Of a stretch of DNA of 64,000 nucleotides, positions 46,985 to 55,672 are shown piece after piece. The first letter of the stretch is position 1, and every line of letters starts with the position of its first letter. The position numbers were made by a program, and so were the translations under genes. The DNA is from Rhodospirillales bacterium BBD 1991-14 (GTDB lineage: Bacteria; Pseudomonadota; Alphaproteobacteria; Kiloniellales; Kiloniellaceae). Under the pieces are notes generated by a model. It ran no database searches and was not told where the DNA came from. It saw only the letters and a program-made list of their open reading frames with translations. Location of the stretch: positions 868,001 through 932,000 of the forward strand of contig LYSY01000001.1 of NCBI GenBank assembly GCA_001657395.1, written 5' to 3'.

Positions 46985-47539
46985 TTGACACAAGACGATC
47001 GAGAGCTGCTTCGTCGCATGGCCGACGGCGACCAAACCGCCTTGGACGACTTTTACCGGCAGTATGAAGGTCGCGTTTACCGCTTTATCCGGTCAAAATT
47101 GAACGATTCCTTCGATGCCGCCGACGTACTGAACGAGGTCATGTTCGAGGTCTGGCGCAGCGCCGGGCGCTTTGAAGGACGATCTGCGGTGAGCACATGG
47201 GTACTGGGTATCGCTCACCACAAGGCAATCGACCGGATACGCCGACGCAAGCCAGGTGAGAGCGTGGAGCTGGACCCGGAAATCGCGGAAGACGACTCCC
47301 CGGACCCCGCAGAAACGCTCTCCGCAGCCCAGAATGCCGAGCAAGTGCGTCACTGTGTCGATCAACTCTCAGAGGCACACCGCAGCGTGGTTCATCTGGC
47401 GTTCTTCGAAGACCTCCCCTACGGCGAGATAGCCTCTATCGTGGGCTGCCCCGAGGGAACGGTGAAGACAAGAATGTTTCACGCGAAGAAGGCGCTGATG
47501 AAGTGCCTCGCGGGGCTCAAAGAGATGGGACTGTTGTGA
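46985..47539 (+). CDS. ECF-type RNA polymerase sigma factor
   Basis: Extracytoplasmic-function sigma-70 factor of 184 residues. Region 2 is visible as YRQYEGRVYRFIRSKLNDSF and NEVMFEVWRSAGRFEGRS, and region 4 as LSEAHRSVVHLAFFEDLPYG with EIASIVGCPEGTVKTRMFHA. The start is TTG at 46985 with AGGA about 8 bases upstream. The stop overlaps the next gene by one base (TGATG), which couples sigma and anti-sigma synthesis. It presumably transcribes its own operon and the flanking surface-protein genes, although I could not find a clear promoter motif. Confidence 0.93.
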   Translation: MTQDDRELLRRMADGDQTALDDFYRQYEGRVYRFIRSKLNDSFDAADVLNEVMFEVWRSAGRFEGRSAVSTWVLGIAHHKAIDRIRRRKPGESVELDPEIAEDDSPDPAETLSAAQNAEQVRHCVDQLSEAHRSVVHLAFFEDLPYGEIASIVGCPEGTVKTRMFHAKKALMKCLAGLKEMGLL

Positions 47540-48156
47540 TGGCTGAGAACGGAAAACGAGACGAGGACCTGGACCTCCTCCTCCCGTGGTATGTAAACGG
47601 GACCCTGAGCGCCGAGGAGCAGCAGGCGGTCGAGGCCTACCTGGAAACCAACGCGCATGCGCGCGACGAGGTCGCCCTGCTTGCCGCCATGCGCCAGCAG
47701 GTGAAGGAAGAGAGCATCGAGAACAGCCCCGGCGAACTGGGCCTGAAGCGCCTGCGGCGGGAAATCAGCCTCAGCGAACAGCAGGCGCCGGCGCCGGCCG
47801 AAACCGGCAAGGTCGTCTCCATCGCTTCCTGGTGGCGCCCGCTGGCCGTTGCCGCCTGCCTGGCCGTCGTCATTCAGGCAGGCGTCATCGTCACCGGCGG
47901 ACCGGATGGCGAGGTCGATACAGCAACCGGTTTCCGGCCTGCCGTTCTTCAGGTGACTTTCGACCCCGACGCGACGGAGCAGCAGATCCGGGAGGTTCTG
48001 CAGGCGGCGGGTACATCGATTGCGGGGGGCCCCAGCGCCCTTGGAATCTATGACCTGAGCCTCCAGGCCGCCGACGGCGGCGCCGCCGAGATCGACGCCG
48101 CGCTCGCAGCGCTGCGGGCCCGCGGCGACGTCGTGACCTTCGCCGAAAGGAACTGA
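47539..48156 (+). CDS. Transmembrane anti-sigma factor with subtilase-propeptide-like periplasmic domain
   Basis: Protein of 205 residues. The N-terminal part (LLLPWYVNGTLSAEEQQAVE) has the helical layout of anti-sigma domains but lacks the Cys/His zinc ligands. A single transmembrane helix lies at about 98-118 (WWRPLAVAACLAVVIQAGVI). The periplasmic tail (about 135-203) has the order strand, helix, strand, helix, strand: LQVTFDPDAT, QIREVLQAAG, GIYDLSLQ, AALAALRARGD, VVTFAE. This resembles the inhibitory propeptide fold of subtilases and the corresponding region of the protease encoded 3 bp downstream. The sigma gene overlaps it by one base. Regulation through this domain is an inference. 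Confidence 0.82.
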   Translation: MAENGKRDEDLDLLLPWYVNGTLSAEEQQAVEAYLETNAHARDEVALLAAMRQQVKEESIENSPGELGLKRLRREISLSEQQAPAPAETGKVVSIASWWRPLAVAACLAVVIQAGVIVTGGPDGEVDTATGFRPAVLQVTFDPDATEQQIREVLQAAGTSIAGGPSALGIYDLSLQAADGGAAEIDAALAALRARGDVVTFAERN

Positions 48157-48159
48157 CCC

Positions 48160-49845
48160 GTGCGGGGCGTCCTGTGGATGGCCGGTGTCGTTGCCCTGAT
48201 GCTCGGTCTTGCCGATACGGCGGCTGCACAGGTTTCGACCACCGATCAGGGCGCCGCCCCGCGGATCACCGGGGTCGGTGTGGTCCGTTGTGTCGAGCCC
48301 GGCGACCGCATCGTCGTGCGCGGCAGCAACTTCGGGCGCGCCGGCGGCAAGTCTCTGATCATGCGGGACTCGGCCCACCGCGTTGATCTGCCCATCACCT
48401 ATTGGAACGACAACAGTATAGGGGCGACTGTGCCACGCAGCCCGCAGCTGGTGCCAGGCAGCTGGTATGAGCTGGGCATCGAGGACCGCAGCGGAAACTG
48501 GACCAGCGCCCAGCGCCGCCCGCTTCAGATCTGCCCGCCTGCGCGGCCGCAGTCGGATTCCGCCAATATCCCCATCGACCCGCAACGCGGCACCATCGAT
48601 CCCGACCGCAGGCCCGGAACCCGGCAACCGACCGACCGGCCCCAGCAGGCCGACCGTCCGCGGCAACCGGACCGGCCGTCTCCCCAGACGCCGGGAACCA
48701 CGACCGAGCGTCCCGGAGCGCCGACTCTGCCGGGCCTGCCTGCCCCGCCGCCGCCGGCCCAGGCCGCCAGTCCCAACCAGGAAGATGACGAGGTTCTGGC
48801 CATTACCGGGACCCTGCAGGATGCCACGGCCCTGGCGCAGCAGTTGACAAACCTGGGGTACGCGGTGCGTTCCCTTCAGGAACTGCCGGTGCTGGGGTTT
48901 GCCCTCATGCGGCTCGGCATTCCCGGCGGACAGGACGTGCCGACCGCCCTGGATTCCCTGCGCCAGACCTTCCCGACCACGCTCTTTGATGCCAACACGC
49001 TCTACGGTCCACAGGCCGCCGCCGAGCCGCGCCACTATGCCAAGGACCTGATCGGCTGGACGGAGCCGCTGCAGGAATGCCGGCTGGAAGTCGACGTCGG
49101 CCTTATTGACACCGCGGTCGACGGCGGACATCCGGCCCTGCAGGACAGCCGCGTTCTCGCCAAGAACTTTCTGACCTCCGGCCTCAAACCCGCACCGCCC
49201 GACCACGGCACGGCCATCGCCTCTCTGATTGTCGGCGATCCCAAGTCCAACACCGCCGGCCTTGTTCCCTCCGCCCGTCTCTACGCGGCGGCGATTTTCG
49301 GTTTAAGGGACAACGATCGGGTCGTGGGCACCACCGATGCCATCGCGCGCGCGATCGACTGGCTCGGGCAGCAGGGCGTGCGCATCGTCAATCTGAGCCT
49401 GTCCGGCCCGAACAACCAGGTCCTGCGGCTGACGATGGAGCGGGCCCACGGCAGCGGCATGATCCTGATCGCCGCCGCCGGCAACGAGGGACCGAATGCA
49501 GCCCCGGTCTTTCCTGCCGGCTATGCCCCGGTGATGGCGGTGACGGCCGTCGATGCGGCACTGCAGCCCTACACCGAAGCCAACCGGGGCGACTACATCG
49601 ATCTTGCCGCACCCGGCGTCGACGTCTGGAGCGCGCGCAGCGGCCGCGGCGGCCGCTACAGCAGCGGCACCTCCTTTGCCGCGCCTTTCGTCGCGGCCTC
49701 GGCCGCCGTTCTCCTCGCCCTGGAGCCGGATGTTTCGGCCGAAGCGATGCGCCAGCGCCTGACCAACACCGCCCGCGACCTGGGCTCGCCGGGGCGCGAC
49801 AGCACCTTCGGCTGGGGCCTGCTGCAACAGCCGGCGGGCTGCTAG
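48160..49845 (+). CDS. Exported subtilisin-like serine protease (S8) with IPT-like N-terminal domain
   Basis: Protein of 561 residues with a signal peptide cut near TAAAQ. An IPT/TIG-like domain (about 34-126; CVEPGDRIVVRGSNFG) is followed by a Pro/Arg-rich linker (about 127-208). A propeptide-like segment comes next (about 212-280; ITGTLQDATALAQQL, then FALMRLGIP), then the S8 catalytic domain. The triad is complete: Asp317 (VGLIDT), His349 (PDHGTA) and Ser505 (GTSFAAP), with oxyanion Asn442 (AAGNEG). The start is GTG with AAAGG 9 bases upstream, only 3 bp after the anti-sigma stop. It probably acts in the periplasm or at the cell surface. Confidence 0.92.
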   Translation: MRGVLWMAGVVALMLGLADTAAAQVSTTDQGAAPRITGVGVVRCVEPGDRIVVRGSNFGRAGGKSLIMRDSAHRVDLPITYWNDNSIGATVPRSPQLVPGSWYELGIEDRSGNWTSAQRRPLQICPPARPQSDSANIPIDPQRGTIDPDRRPGTRQPTDRPQQADRPRQPDRPSPQTPGTTTERPGAPTLPGLPAPPPPAQAASPNQEDDEVLAITGTLQDATALAQQLTNLGYAVRSLQELPVLGFALMRLGIPGGQDVPTALDSLRQTFPTTLFDANTLYGPQAAAEPRHYAKDLIGWTEPLQECRLEVDVGLIDTAVDGGHPALQDSRVLAKNFLTSGLKPAPPDHGTAIASLIVGDPKSNTAGLVPSARLYAAAIFGLRDNDRVVGTTDAIARAIDWLGQQGVRIVNLSLSGPNNQVLRLTMERAHGSGMILIAAAGNEGPNAAPVFPAGYAPVMAVTAVDAALQPYTEANRGDYIDLAAPGVDVWSARSGRGGRYSSGTSFAAPFVAASAAVLLALEPDVSAEAMRQRLTNTARDLGSPGRDSTFGWGLLQQPAGC

Positions 49846-49917
49846 GACGTTTTCGACTGCCGTCGATGCGGTTCCAGCGGGCCGGTGCCGTCAAACCAGC
49901 AAAGCGTCCAGAGCGGA

Positions 49918-50604
49918 TCAGCCGGCGACGCAGTCCAGCAACGGACCCAACTGACCCACCCTTTTGCGGATCGTCGCCGCCCGCCCGGCGACGTAGTCCC
50001 CCGGCGGGTGAGCACGCCACTTGAGAGGGCTTGGCAGAACGGCCGCCAACTGCGAGGCCTGGCGAAGGCTGAGGTCCTTGGCACCGACACCGAAACTCGC
50101 CCGCGCCGCAGCCTCGGCCCCATAGACACCCGGGCCCCACTCGGCAATGTTCAGGTAGACCTCGAGAATGCGCTGCTTCGGCCAGATCACTTCCAGGGAC
50201 GTGGTCAGGGGCAGTTCCAGGGCCTTGCGGAAGACGGAGCGTCTCGGCCAGAGAAAGAGGTTTTTTGCGGTCTGCATCGAAATGGTGCTGCCGCCTCCGG
50301 CGCGGCGGCCCTCAGCGTAGGCTTTGACGGCGCTCTCCAGCGAACTCCAATCGAAACCGTCGTGCTCGCAGAACAGGTTGTCTTCCGCCGCCACGGCGGC
50401 ACGCCTCAGATGCGGGCTGATCTCGTCCCAGGACACCCAGTCCCTTTCCAGCCCCTGTCCTTCGATCAGACGGATGACCATCAGCGGCGTGATCGGCGGC
50501 GGCACGAAGCGGTAAATCACCGTGAGCGCCAGGGGTGCAAATACAACGATCAGCAACGCCCAGAGCGCCCAGCGCCGCACCTTGGAGGAGAACCGTCGGG
50601 TCAT
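49918..50604 (-). CDS. mtgA: Monofunctional peptidoglycan glycosyltransferase
   Basis: Family 51 glycosyltransferase of 228 residues that polymerises lipid II into glycan strands. An N-terminal membrane anchor (about 12-32) precedes the catalytic domain. The motif AAEDNLFCEHDGFDW carries the catalytic Glu, GGSTISMQTAKNLFLW is motif 2, and KQRILEVYLNIAEWG contains the second Glu. No transpeptidase domain follows, hence MtgA rather than a bifunctional PBP. It lies 24 bp after the large coiled-coil protein gene on the same strand and is probably co-transcribed with it. Confidence 0.95.
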   Translation of the reverse strand: MTRRFSSKVRRWALWALLIVVFAPLALTVIYRFVPPPITPLMVIRLIEGQGLERDWVSWDEISPHLRRAAVAAEDNLFCEHDGFDWSSLESAVKAYAEGRRAGGGSTISMQTAKNLFLWPRRSVFRKALELPLTTSLEVIWPKQRILEVYLNIAEWGPGVYGAEAAARASFGVGAKDLSLRQASQLAAVLPSPLKWRAHPPGDYVAGRAATIRKRVGQLGPLLDCVAG

Positions 50605-50628
50605 CGGCTGAAGCGCGGCCGCTGCGCG

Positions 50629-53088
50629 TCAGTCCGCAAGAGAGGGTTCGTCCACGGTTTCCGTCCCCCAGTTGCGCTGCCACTTCAAGAGTGCGCGCTT
50701 TGCCGTTTCCGGTGCCGTGCGGTCATAGACGCTGAGGATCGCCGCCACCCGCTCGGGGTCCGTGTCCGCATCGCCGCCGCGCAGGTGATCGGTCAGCAGG
50801 AAAATCGCACCGAACAGCAGCTTGTCGACGCCCACCGCCCGGCAGGCAATCGCCAGGTCCTCGCCCCCGCCGCCATAGACGATCCGCTGCAGTTGCGGGC
50901 TCCGCAGTTCGGTCAGTTCGGCGAAGAGCAGCTCGAAGAGCGGCAGGTTGCCTTTGCGCAGAGCCCTGACAATGGGGTGGCCGGCAATCCGCTCTTCGTC
51001 GCCCAAAGCGGCCGCCTGGACGGCTGCGGCCGCTTTGCGCAGGTGTTCTTCCCCGGCCCCGGCCAGTTCGGAATCCGGGGCGCCGAAGTCCGTGTCACTC
51101 CGCGCAGCGGATCCATTCGGCTGGGCGGCCGCTTCGGCATCGGCGCCGGGCCCCTCCTCGGGGCCGACATCGATGACATCGGGCGGCGACGGCGCCTCCG
51201 CCAGCGGACTCCGCTCCGATACGGGCGCCCCCGGCATCGGTCCGGTCAACAGCTTGGGCGGCGGTGCGACCTGCCGCGGCGCCGGCCGTTCTTCGTAGAT
51301 CACCACCTGCCGGTCGCGCCGCCATAGCCAGACGATGACGGTCAGGATGAACATCACCCCGATGGCCGCCATCATGTAAAGCTGGCGCTGCTCGATGCGG
51401 GTCACCGCAGGCGCAATGGCGGATGCCGGATCGCGCTGCGCCTCGGCAAGCTGTTCCTGAAGCAGGGCGGTTTGTTCGTCACGCACCTCCAGGGCCGTAT
51501 CGAGGTTCTCGACCCGGGCACGCAGGGCCGCCACCTCGTCCTGAGCCTCGTCCAACGCACCGACCTGCTCCTGCAGGTCTGCAACCTGCTGTTCGGCCTC
51601 CCGCAGGGCCGCGACCTCCTCTTCCAGGACGGCGACCTGCCCTTCGGCTTCGCGCAAGACCTCCACCTGATCCTGCAGGGCCACCACCTCCTCCTCGACC
51701 GGTTCCAACTCGTTGACCCGGGCTTCCAGGGCGCGGAGCTGTTCCTCGGCGGCCTCCAGCGCCTCCTCGCGCCGGGCAAGCTCCACAGCAGGATCAGGCT
51801 GCTCCAACACCTCCTTCAGGCGCGTCGCAAAAGCCCTGAACTCGGCAGAATCGGACTGCGAGGAGCGGATCTCCGGGCGAAGCATCAAGGCCTGCAAGGG
51901 GATCGATGCGGCAACCTCGCCCCCCAGCGCCTGCTGGGCTGCGAGCCGGTCGGCGCCCTCCACCAGGGCCGCGAGGCTCGGGCCGATCACCGCGCCCTCT
52001 CCGGCAGCCTCGGCGAGAGGCGTGGACGAGATGCCGGGCGGCCGCTGGCCTTCCCGCAGCGCCATGATGGAGCTCTGCCGGGCAGAGACGATCTCGTCGG
52101 CGGCCTGGCGGATGGTTCCGGGCGGCAGCGGCTCGGCGGCCTGGGTCAGGCGCAACGTCGGGTCCAGCATCAGCCAGCCCCGGGTCACCGCAAAGCCGTC
52201 CACCAGCGCCACATAGTTGGACCAGTCCTGACGCAGCAACTCGGCGGGCCCGGACCCGAAACGCCCGGCGAAACCGCGCCGCAGGCTGCGCACCTCCGTG
52301 AACGCCCGCATCTGGCGGCGGGCCCAGGCGTGGCGCAGGCCGGGATCCCCCTCGGCGATGCGCTGCATGGACAGGCTCAGGTAGCTGTCCTTCAGAAAGA
52401 AGTAGCGCGCCAGGTCGCCTCGGCTGGCCGACTGTTGAGCAACGGGTGCAAGGGTGCCGGACCGGCGCACGTGGTCGTCGAACCAGCGCCAGTCTGCCGA
52501 GGGCTCGACTTGGGCCAGCGCTTCGATCATGACCGGCAGCAGCTGGTCGCTGTTGCTCGCTGCGCCCTGCTCGCGCAGCCGTGAGAAACGCACGAGGCTC
52601 GGTAGCCACTGCCCATCCAGACGCGCGTCGATTTCGACGAGGCCGTCTGGCGAAACCCGCAAAGTGCCCTCAGGCAGGTCGGCGATGCGCAACCGCCCGG
52701 CATCGAGCAGGGCTCTCAGCCTCTCGGCAAGCGCGCGGTAATTACCCTGAAGTTCCGCCCAGCGGGTGCTGGCGAAGCTGTTGCTGTCCCGCGCTGCGAT
52801 GTCGCCATAGAAGCGCGCAAGCGTTTCAAGTTCGGCAACCGCAGTGCGAAGATCCGCCTCCTTGAGTGCCCCGCTCGCCCGCTCTGCCGTGAGCTGCTCT
52901 ACGCCCCGCTGACCTGGGCCCAGCTGCCCTGCGCCCAATTGGCTTGAAGGCGATTGCGCCAGAGCCGGGGCGCCGAAGGTCGCTGCCAGCAGACAGTAGA
53001 CAAACAGCCCGTCCCGCAGAGCGCGGTACGCTCTCGACGGTCTGCGTTCAGCGGACACTGCTCTGCGGCTCGATTGCGCCGACCCCAT
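50629..53088 (-). CDS. Large coiled-coil membrane protein with DUF2336-like C-terminus
   Basis: Protein of 819 residues. A signal peptide or signal anchor (about 25-45, ending PALAQ) leads into a periplasmic alpha-helical domain (about 60-445). A long coiled coil follows (about 450-565; repeated EEQLRALEARVNELEPVEEE-type heptads, with several VAxLxE repeats), then a transmembrane helix (about 575-595, MMAAIGVMFILTVIVWLW) and a cytoplasmic tail. The last 130 residues (GNLPLFELLFAELT, AIACRAVGVDKLLFGAIFLL) resemble DUF2336 repeats. No catalytic motif. It may be a trans-envelope scaffold; the adjacent mtgA suggests a link to wall synthesis. Confidence 0.7.
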   Translation of the reverse strand: MGSAQSSRRAVSAERRPSRAYRALRDGLFVYCLLAATFGAPALAQSPSSQLGAGQLGPGQRGVEQLTAERASGALKEADLRTAVAELETLARFYGDIAARDSNSFASTRWAELQGNYRALAERLRALLDAGRLRIADLPEGTLRVSPDGLVEIDARLDGQWLPSLVRFSRLREQGAASNSDQLLPVMIEALAQVEPSADWRWFDDHVRRSGTLAPVAQQSASRGDLARYFFLKDSYLSLSMQRIAEGDPGLRHAWARRQMRAFTEVRSLRRGFAGRFGSGPAELLRQDWSNYVALVDGFAVTRGWLMLDPTLRLTQAAEPLPPGTIRQAADEIVSARQSSIMALREGQRPPGISSTPLAEAAGEGAVIGPSLAALVEGADRLAAQQALGGEVAASIPLQALMLRPEIRSSQSDSAEFRAFATRLKEVLEQPDPAVELARREEALEAAEEQLRALEARVNELEPVEEEVVALQDQVEVLREAEGQVAVLEEEVAALREAEQQVADLQEQVGALDEAQDEVAALRARVENLDTALEVRDEQTALLQEQLAEAQRDPASAIAPAVTRIEQRQLYMMAAIGVMFILTVIVWLWRRDRQVVIYEERPAPRQVAPPPKLLTGPMPGAPVSERSPLAEAPSPPDVIDVGPEEGPGADAEAAAQPNGSAARSDTDFGAPDSELAGAGEEHLRKAAAAVQAAALGDEERIAGHPIVRALRKGNLPLFELLFAELTELRSPQLQRIVYGGGGEDLAIACRAVGVDKLLFGAIFLLTDHLRGGDADTDPERVAAILSVYDRTAPETAKRALLKWQRNWGTETVDEPSLAD

Positions 53089-53246
53089 ACCACCTGGCTC
53101 GACCGCTCGCAGACGGCCGTTCTTGTTGCTTGCTCTCGGGGCGTCACGCCGGCCAGCGCCAGACTCCGGGCCAGCAGATCCTCCGGGCTTTGTAACCTAG
53201 AGCATTTGGGCCGCCTCTGGAAGCAGGGGACGCCGTCCGGTCCGGA

Positions 53247-54047
53247 TCAATCCGCCGGGCTGTCGGCAGACCCTGGCCGGCTGCGAGCGCCACCCCCCTG
53301 CCCCAGAAACGTGCGCAGGGCCGGCAGCGGCGGGTCGACGAGCAAGTCCGCCGTTCTGCCCTGCGCCGCAATGCGGCCGTCGCACAAAAAAGCGGTACTG
53401 GGTGCGATGCGATGGGCATCTTCGGGATTGTGGCTGACCATCACCACCGTCAGCCCGTGGTCGCGCCGCAAACGGTCGACCAGATCCAGCATTTCCAGGC
53501 GCAAGCCCGGGTCGAGGGCCGAGAAGGGCTCGTCGAGCAGCAGCAGGGGGCGGCGGCGCACAAGGCTGCGGGCCAGGGCCACGCGCTGGCGTTGGCCGCC
53601 GGAAAGCTGGGCCGGGCGGCGCCCGCCGAGGTCGGCCAGCCCGACGCTGTCCAGCGCCTCCTCGACCGCCCCGCGTTGTGCCGCATCCAGCCGCAGGCCG
53701 GGATCGAGGCCGAGACCGACGTTCTGGTCGACAGTGAGATGGGCGAAGAGGTTGTGCTCCTGAAACAGGCTGGTGACGGGCCGCCGGGCTGGCTCCACCG
53801 CCGTCACGTCCCGGCCGTCGATCTCCACACGGCCGGACAGCGGGCTCTCGAAGCCGGCGATCAGGTTCAGGAGCGTCGACTTGCCTCCGCCGCTCGGGCC
53901 CAGCAGCGCCAGGCAGTCGCCGCGCTCAACCGCCAGGTCGAACGTCATGGTCATGTCTTCGTAGCGGAACGTGAGCCCGGTTACGGACAGGATGGGATCC
54001 CCGGCCGTTGCCCCCGGTCCGCCTTCCCGCAAAGGCCCTTCATGCAT
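53247..54047 (-). CDS. thiQ: Thiamine ABC transporter ATP-binding protein
   Basis: ATPase of about 266 residues. It has Walker A GPSGGGKST, signature LSGGQRQRVALARSL, Walker B LLLLDEPFSALDP and the switch histidine in VMVSHNPEDAHRIA. The ATG at 54047 overlaps the thiP stop by 8 bases (54040-54047), suggesting translational coupling. The third gene of the riboswitch-controlled thiBPQ operon; it energises import of thiamine and its phosphates. Confidence 0.93.
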   Translation of the reverse strand: MHEGPLREGGPGATAGDPILSVTGLTFRYEDMTMTFDLAVERGDCLALLGPSGGGKSTLLNLIAGFESPLSGRVEIDGRDVTAVEPARRPVTSLFQEHNLFAHLTVDQNVGLGLDPGLRLDAAQRGAVEEALDSVGLADLGGRRPAQLSGGQRQRVALARSLVRRRPLLLLDEPFSALDPGLRLEMLDLVDRLRRDHGLTVVMVSHNPEDAHRIAPSTAFLCDGRIAAQGRTADLLVDPPLPALRTFLGQGGGARSRPGSADSPAD

Positions 54048-55653
54048 GACGGACACTCCGGCCCGGCAGCCCGATGCGGGCCCGGCCAAGCAGGGTATCG
54101 ATGGCAAAGAAGACCAGCAGGCAGACCAGCGACAGGAACGCCGCGATCACCGCGGCGTCGGCCATGCGGAAGCTGCCCATGGCGCGGTAGAGCAGCAATG
54201 GCAGGGTGGCGAAGTCTTCGCTGCCGAACAGGGCGATGACGCCGAGATCGCCCATGGAGAGGGTCGCCGCCACGGCCAGGGCCAGGGCGGCCGGGCGCCG
54301 CAGGTTCGGCCATTCGATCAGGCGCAGCCGGCCCCAGCCGGCGATCCCCAGGCTCTGGCACAGGCGGTCGTGACGCTGGGCCTCGTCCATCATCGGGCCG
54401 CCGAGGAAGCGCACCACAAAGGGCAGCGCCATCAGGGCGTTGACCAGCACCACCAGCGGCAGACCGAGCGCGAAGACGTCGGTGACGGGCCGCAGCAGGA
54501 CGAAGAGCCCCGTGGCCAGCACGAAGGGCGGCACCACGAGGATCAGCGAGGCGGAGAGCTCCAGGCGCGCCGCCGCCCGGCTTCGCAGCAGGCGGTGGCG
54601 CAGGATGCGGCTGCTGACCAGCACCGCCCCCCCCAGCAGCAGGGCGAGGCCGCCGGAGGTCAGGGCTATGGTGAGCGACTGGCCGAGGGCACGCCACAGC
54701 CGCGGGTCGCTCAGCACCGCGGGCGCCCTGGCGTTGAAGCCGGCCAGCGCCACTGCGGCCAGGGGCAGCACGACGAAGACTGTACCCAGGGCAATGAGCA
54801 GGCCATCGAGCCAACGCCCCAGAGGGTCAGCCCGATCCGGCCGCTCGTAGACGCGCCCCTCGGTGAGGGTCAGGCTGCCGGGGACCGACAGCCGCAGCAG
54901 GCAGAAGACGATGCCGCCACAGAAGACGAGCTGGACAAGCGCCAGGGTGACCGCCCGGCCGAGATCGAAGTCGAACCGGAGGGCCTGGTAGACCGCCACC
55001 TCCAGGGTCGTCGCCCGCGGCCCGCCACCGAGGGTGAGCACCACGGCAAAGGAAGTGAAGCAGAGCATGAACACGAGACCCGCAATGCCCGGCAGAACAC
55101 TGCGCATGGCCGGCCATTCGATCAGTCGGAAGATGTCGCGCGAGCGCAGGCCGTACTGGCTGGCCACACGCCAGCTTTCGGGCGGAACCGAGTCCAGCGC
55201 CTGCAGCAGCACCCGGGCGACGAAGGGCAGATTGAAAAAGCAATGGCCGATCAGGATGCCGCCCAGCCCATAGAGATAATGCAGGCCCTGAAAGCCCAGC
55301 AGTTCCAGGCCGTCGTTGACCCAGCCGCGGCGTCCGTGCACGGCGACGATCCCGAAGATGGCGACGATCACCGGCACCACCAGGGAAAGGCTGAACAGCC
55401 GCAGCAAAAGGCCGCGCCCCGGAAAGTCGCGGCGGGCCAGCGCCCGAGCCAGCGGTATGGCGAAGCCCACCGAGAGCAGGGTCGACAACGCGGCCTGCCA
55501 GAGGGTGAACCAGACGACACGCCAGAGGTAGGGCTGGCCGAGGGTCTCCGCGAGATCGAAGCCGCCGGCGGCGACGCCGAGGGCAACCAGTCCGCCGCCG
55601 GCCAGCAAAGCCACCAGACTGAGGGCCAGGCCTGCCGGAAGCCACCACGGCAT
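54040..55653 (-). CDS. thiP: Thiamine ABC transporter permease
   Basis: Inner-membrane permease of about 537 residues with two homologous halves of six helices each, as in ThiP and FbpB. Typical blocks are GYGLGGILIGHCFFNLPFV-like sequence in the first half and ALPFVVRFLGGPMMDEAQR in the second, each carrying an EAA-type ATPase contact (SIGIAGWGRLRLIEWP-like near 435-450). The ATG at 55653 and a GTG one codon earlier at 55656 are both possible. It lies between thiB and thiQ and overlaps the latter by 8 bases. Confidence 0.93.
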   Translation of the reverse strand: MPWWLPAGLALSLVALLAGGGLVALGVAAGGFDLAETLGQPYLWRVVWFTLWQAALSTLLSVGFAIPLARALARRDFPGRGLLLRLFSLSLVVPVIVAIFGIVAVHGRRGWVNDGLELLGFQGLHYLYGLGGILIGHCFFNLPFVARVLLQALDSVPPESWRVASQYGLRSRDIFRLIEWPAMRSVLPGIAGLVFMLCFTSFAVVLTLGGGPRATTLEVAVYQALRFDFDLGRAVTLALVQLVFCGGIVFCLLRLSVPGSLTLTEGRVYERPDRADPLGRWLDGLLIALGTVFVVLPLAAVALAGFNARAPAVLSDPRLWRALGQSLTIALTSGGLALLLGGAVLVSSRILRHRLLRSRAAARLELSASLILVVPPFVLATGLFVLLRPVTDVFALGLPLVVLVNALMALPFVVRFLGGPMMDEAQRHDRLCQSLGIAGWGRLRLIEWPNLRRPAALALAVAATLSMGDLGVIALFGSEDFATLPLLLYRAMGSFRMADAAVIAAFLSLVCLLVFFAIDTLLGRARIGLPGRSVRHA

Positions 55654-55672
55654 CACATGACGTCCGTTGCTC

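Noticed and set aside
42000-49900. Interpretation of the barrel locus as a chaperone-usher pilus operon
   Set aside because: There is no fimbrial chaperone, no donor-strand type pilin, and the barrel lacks usher plug and NTD features.
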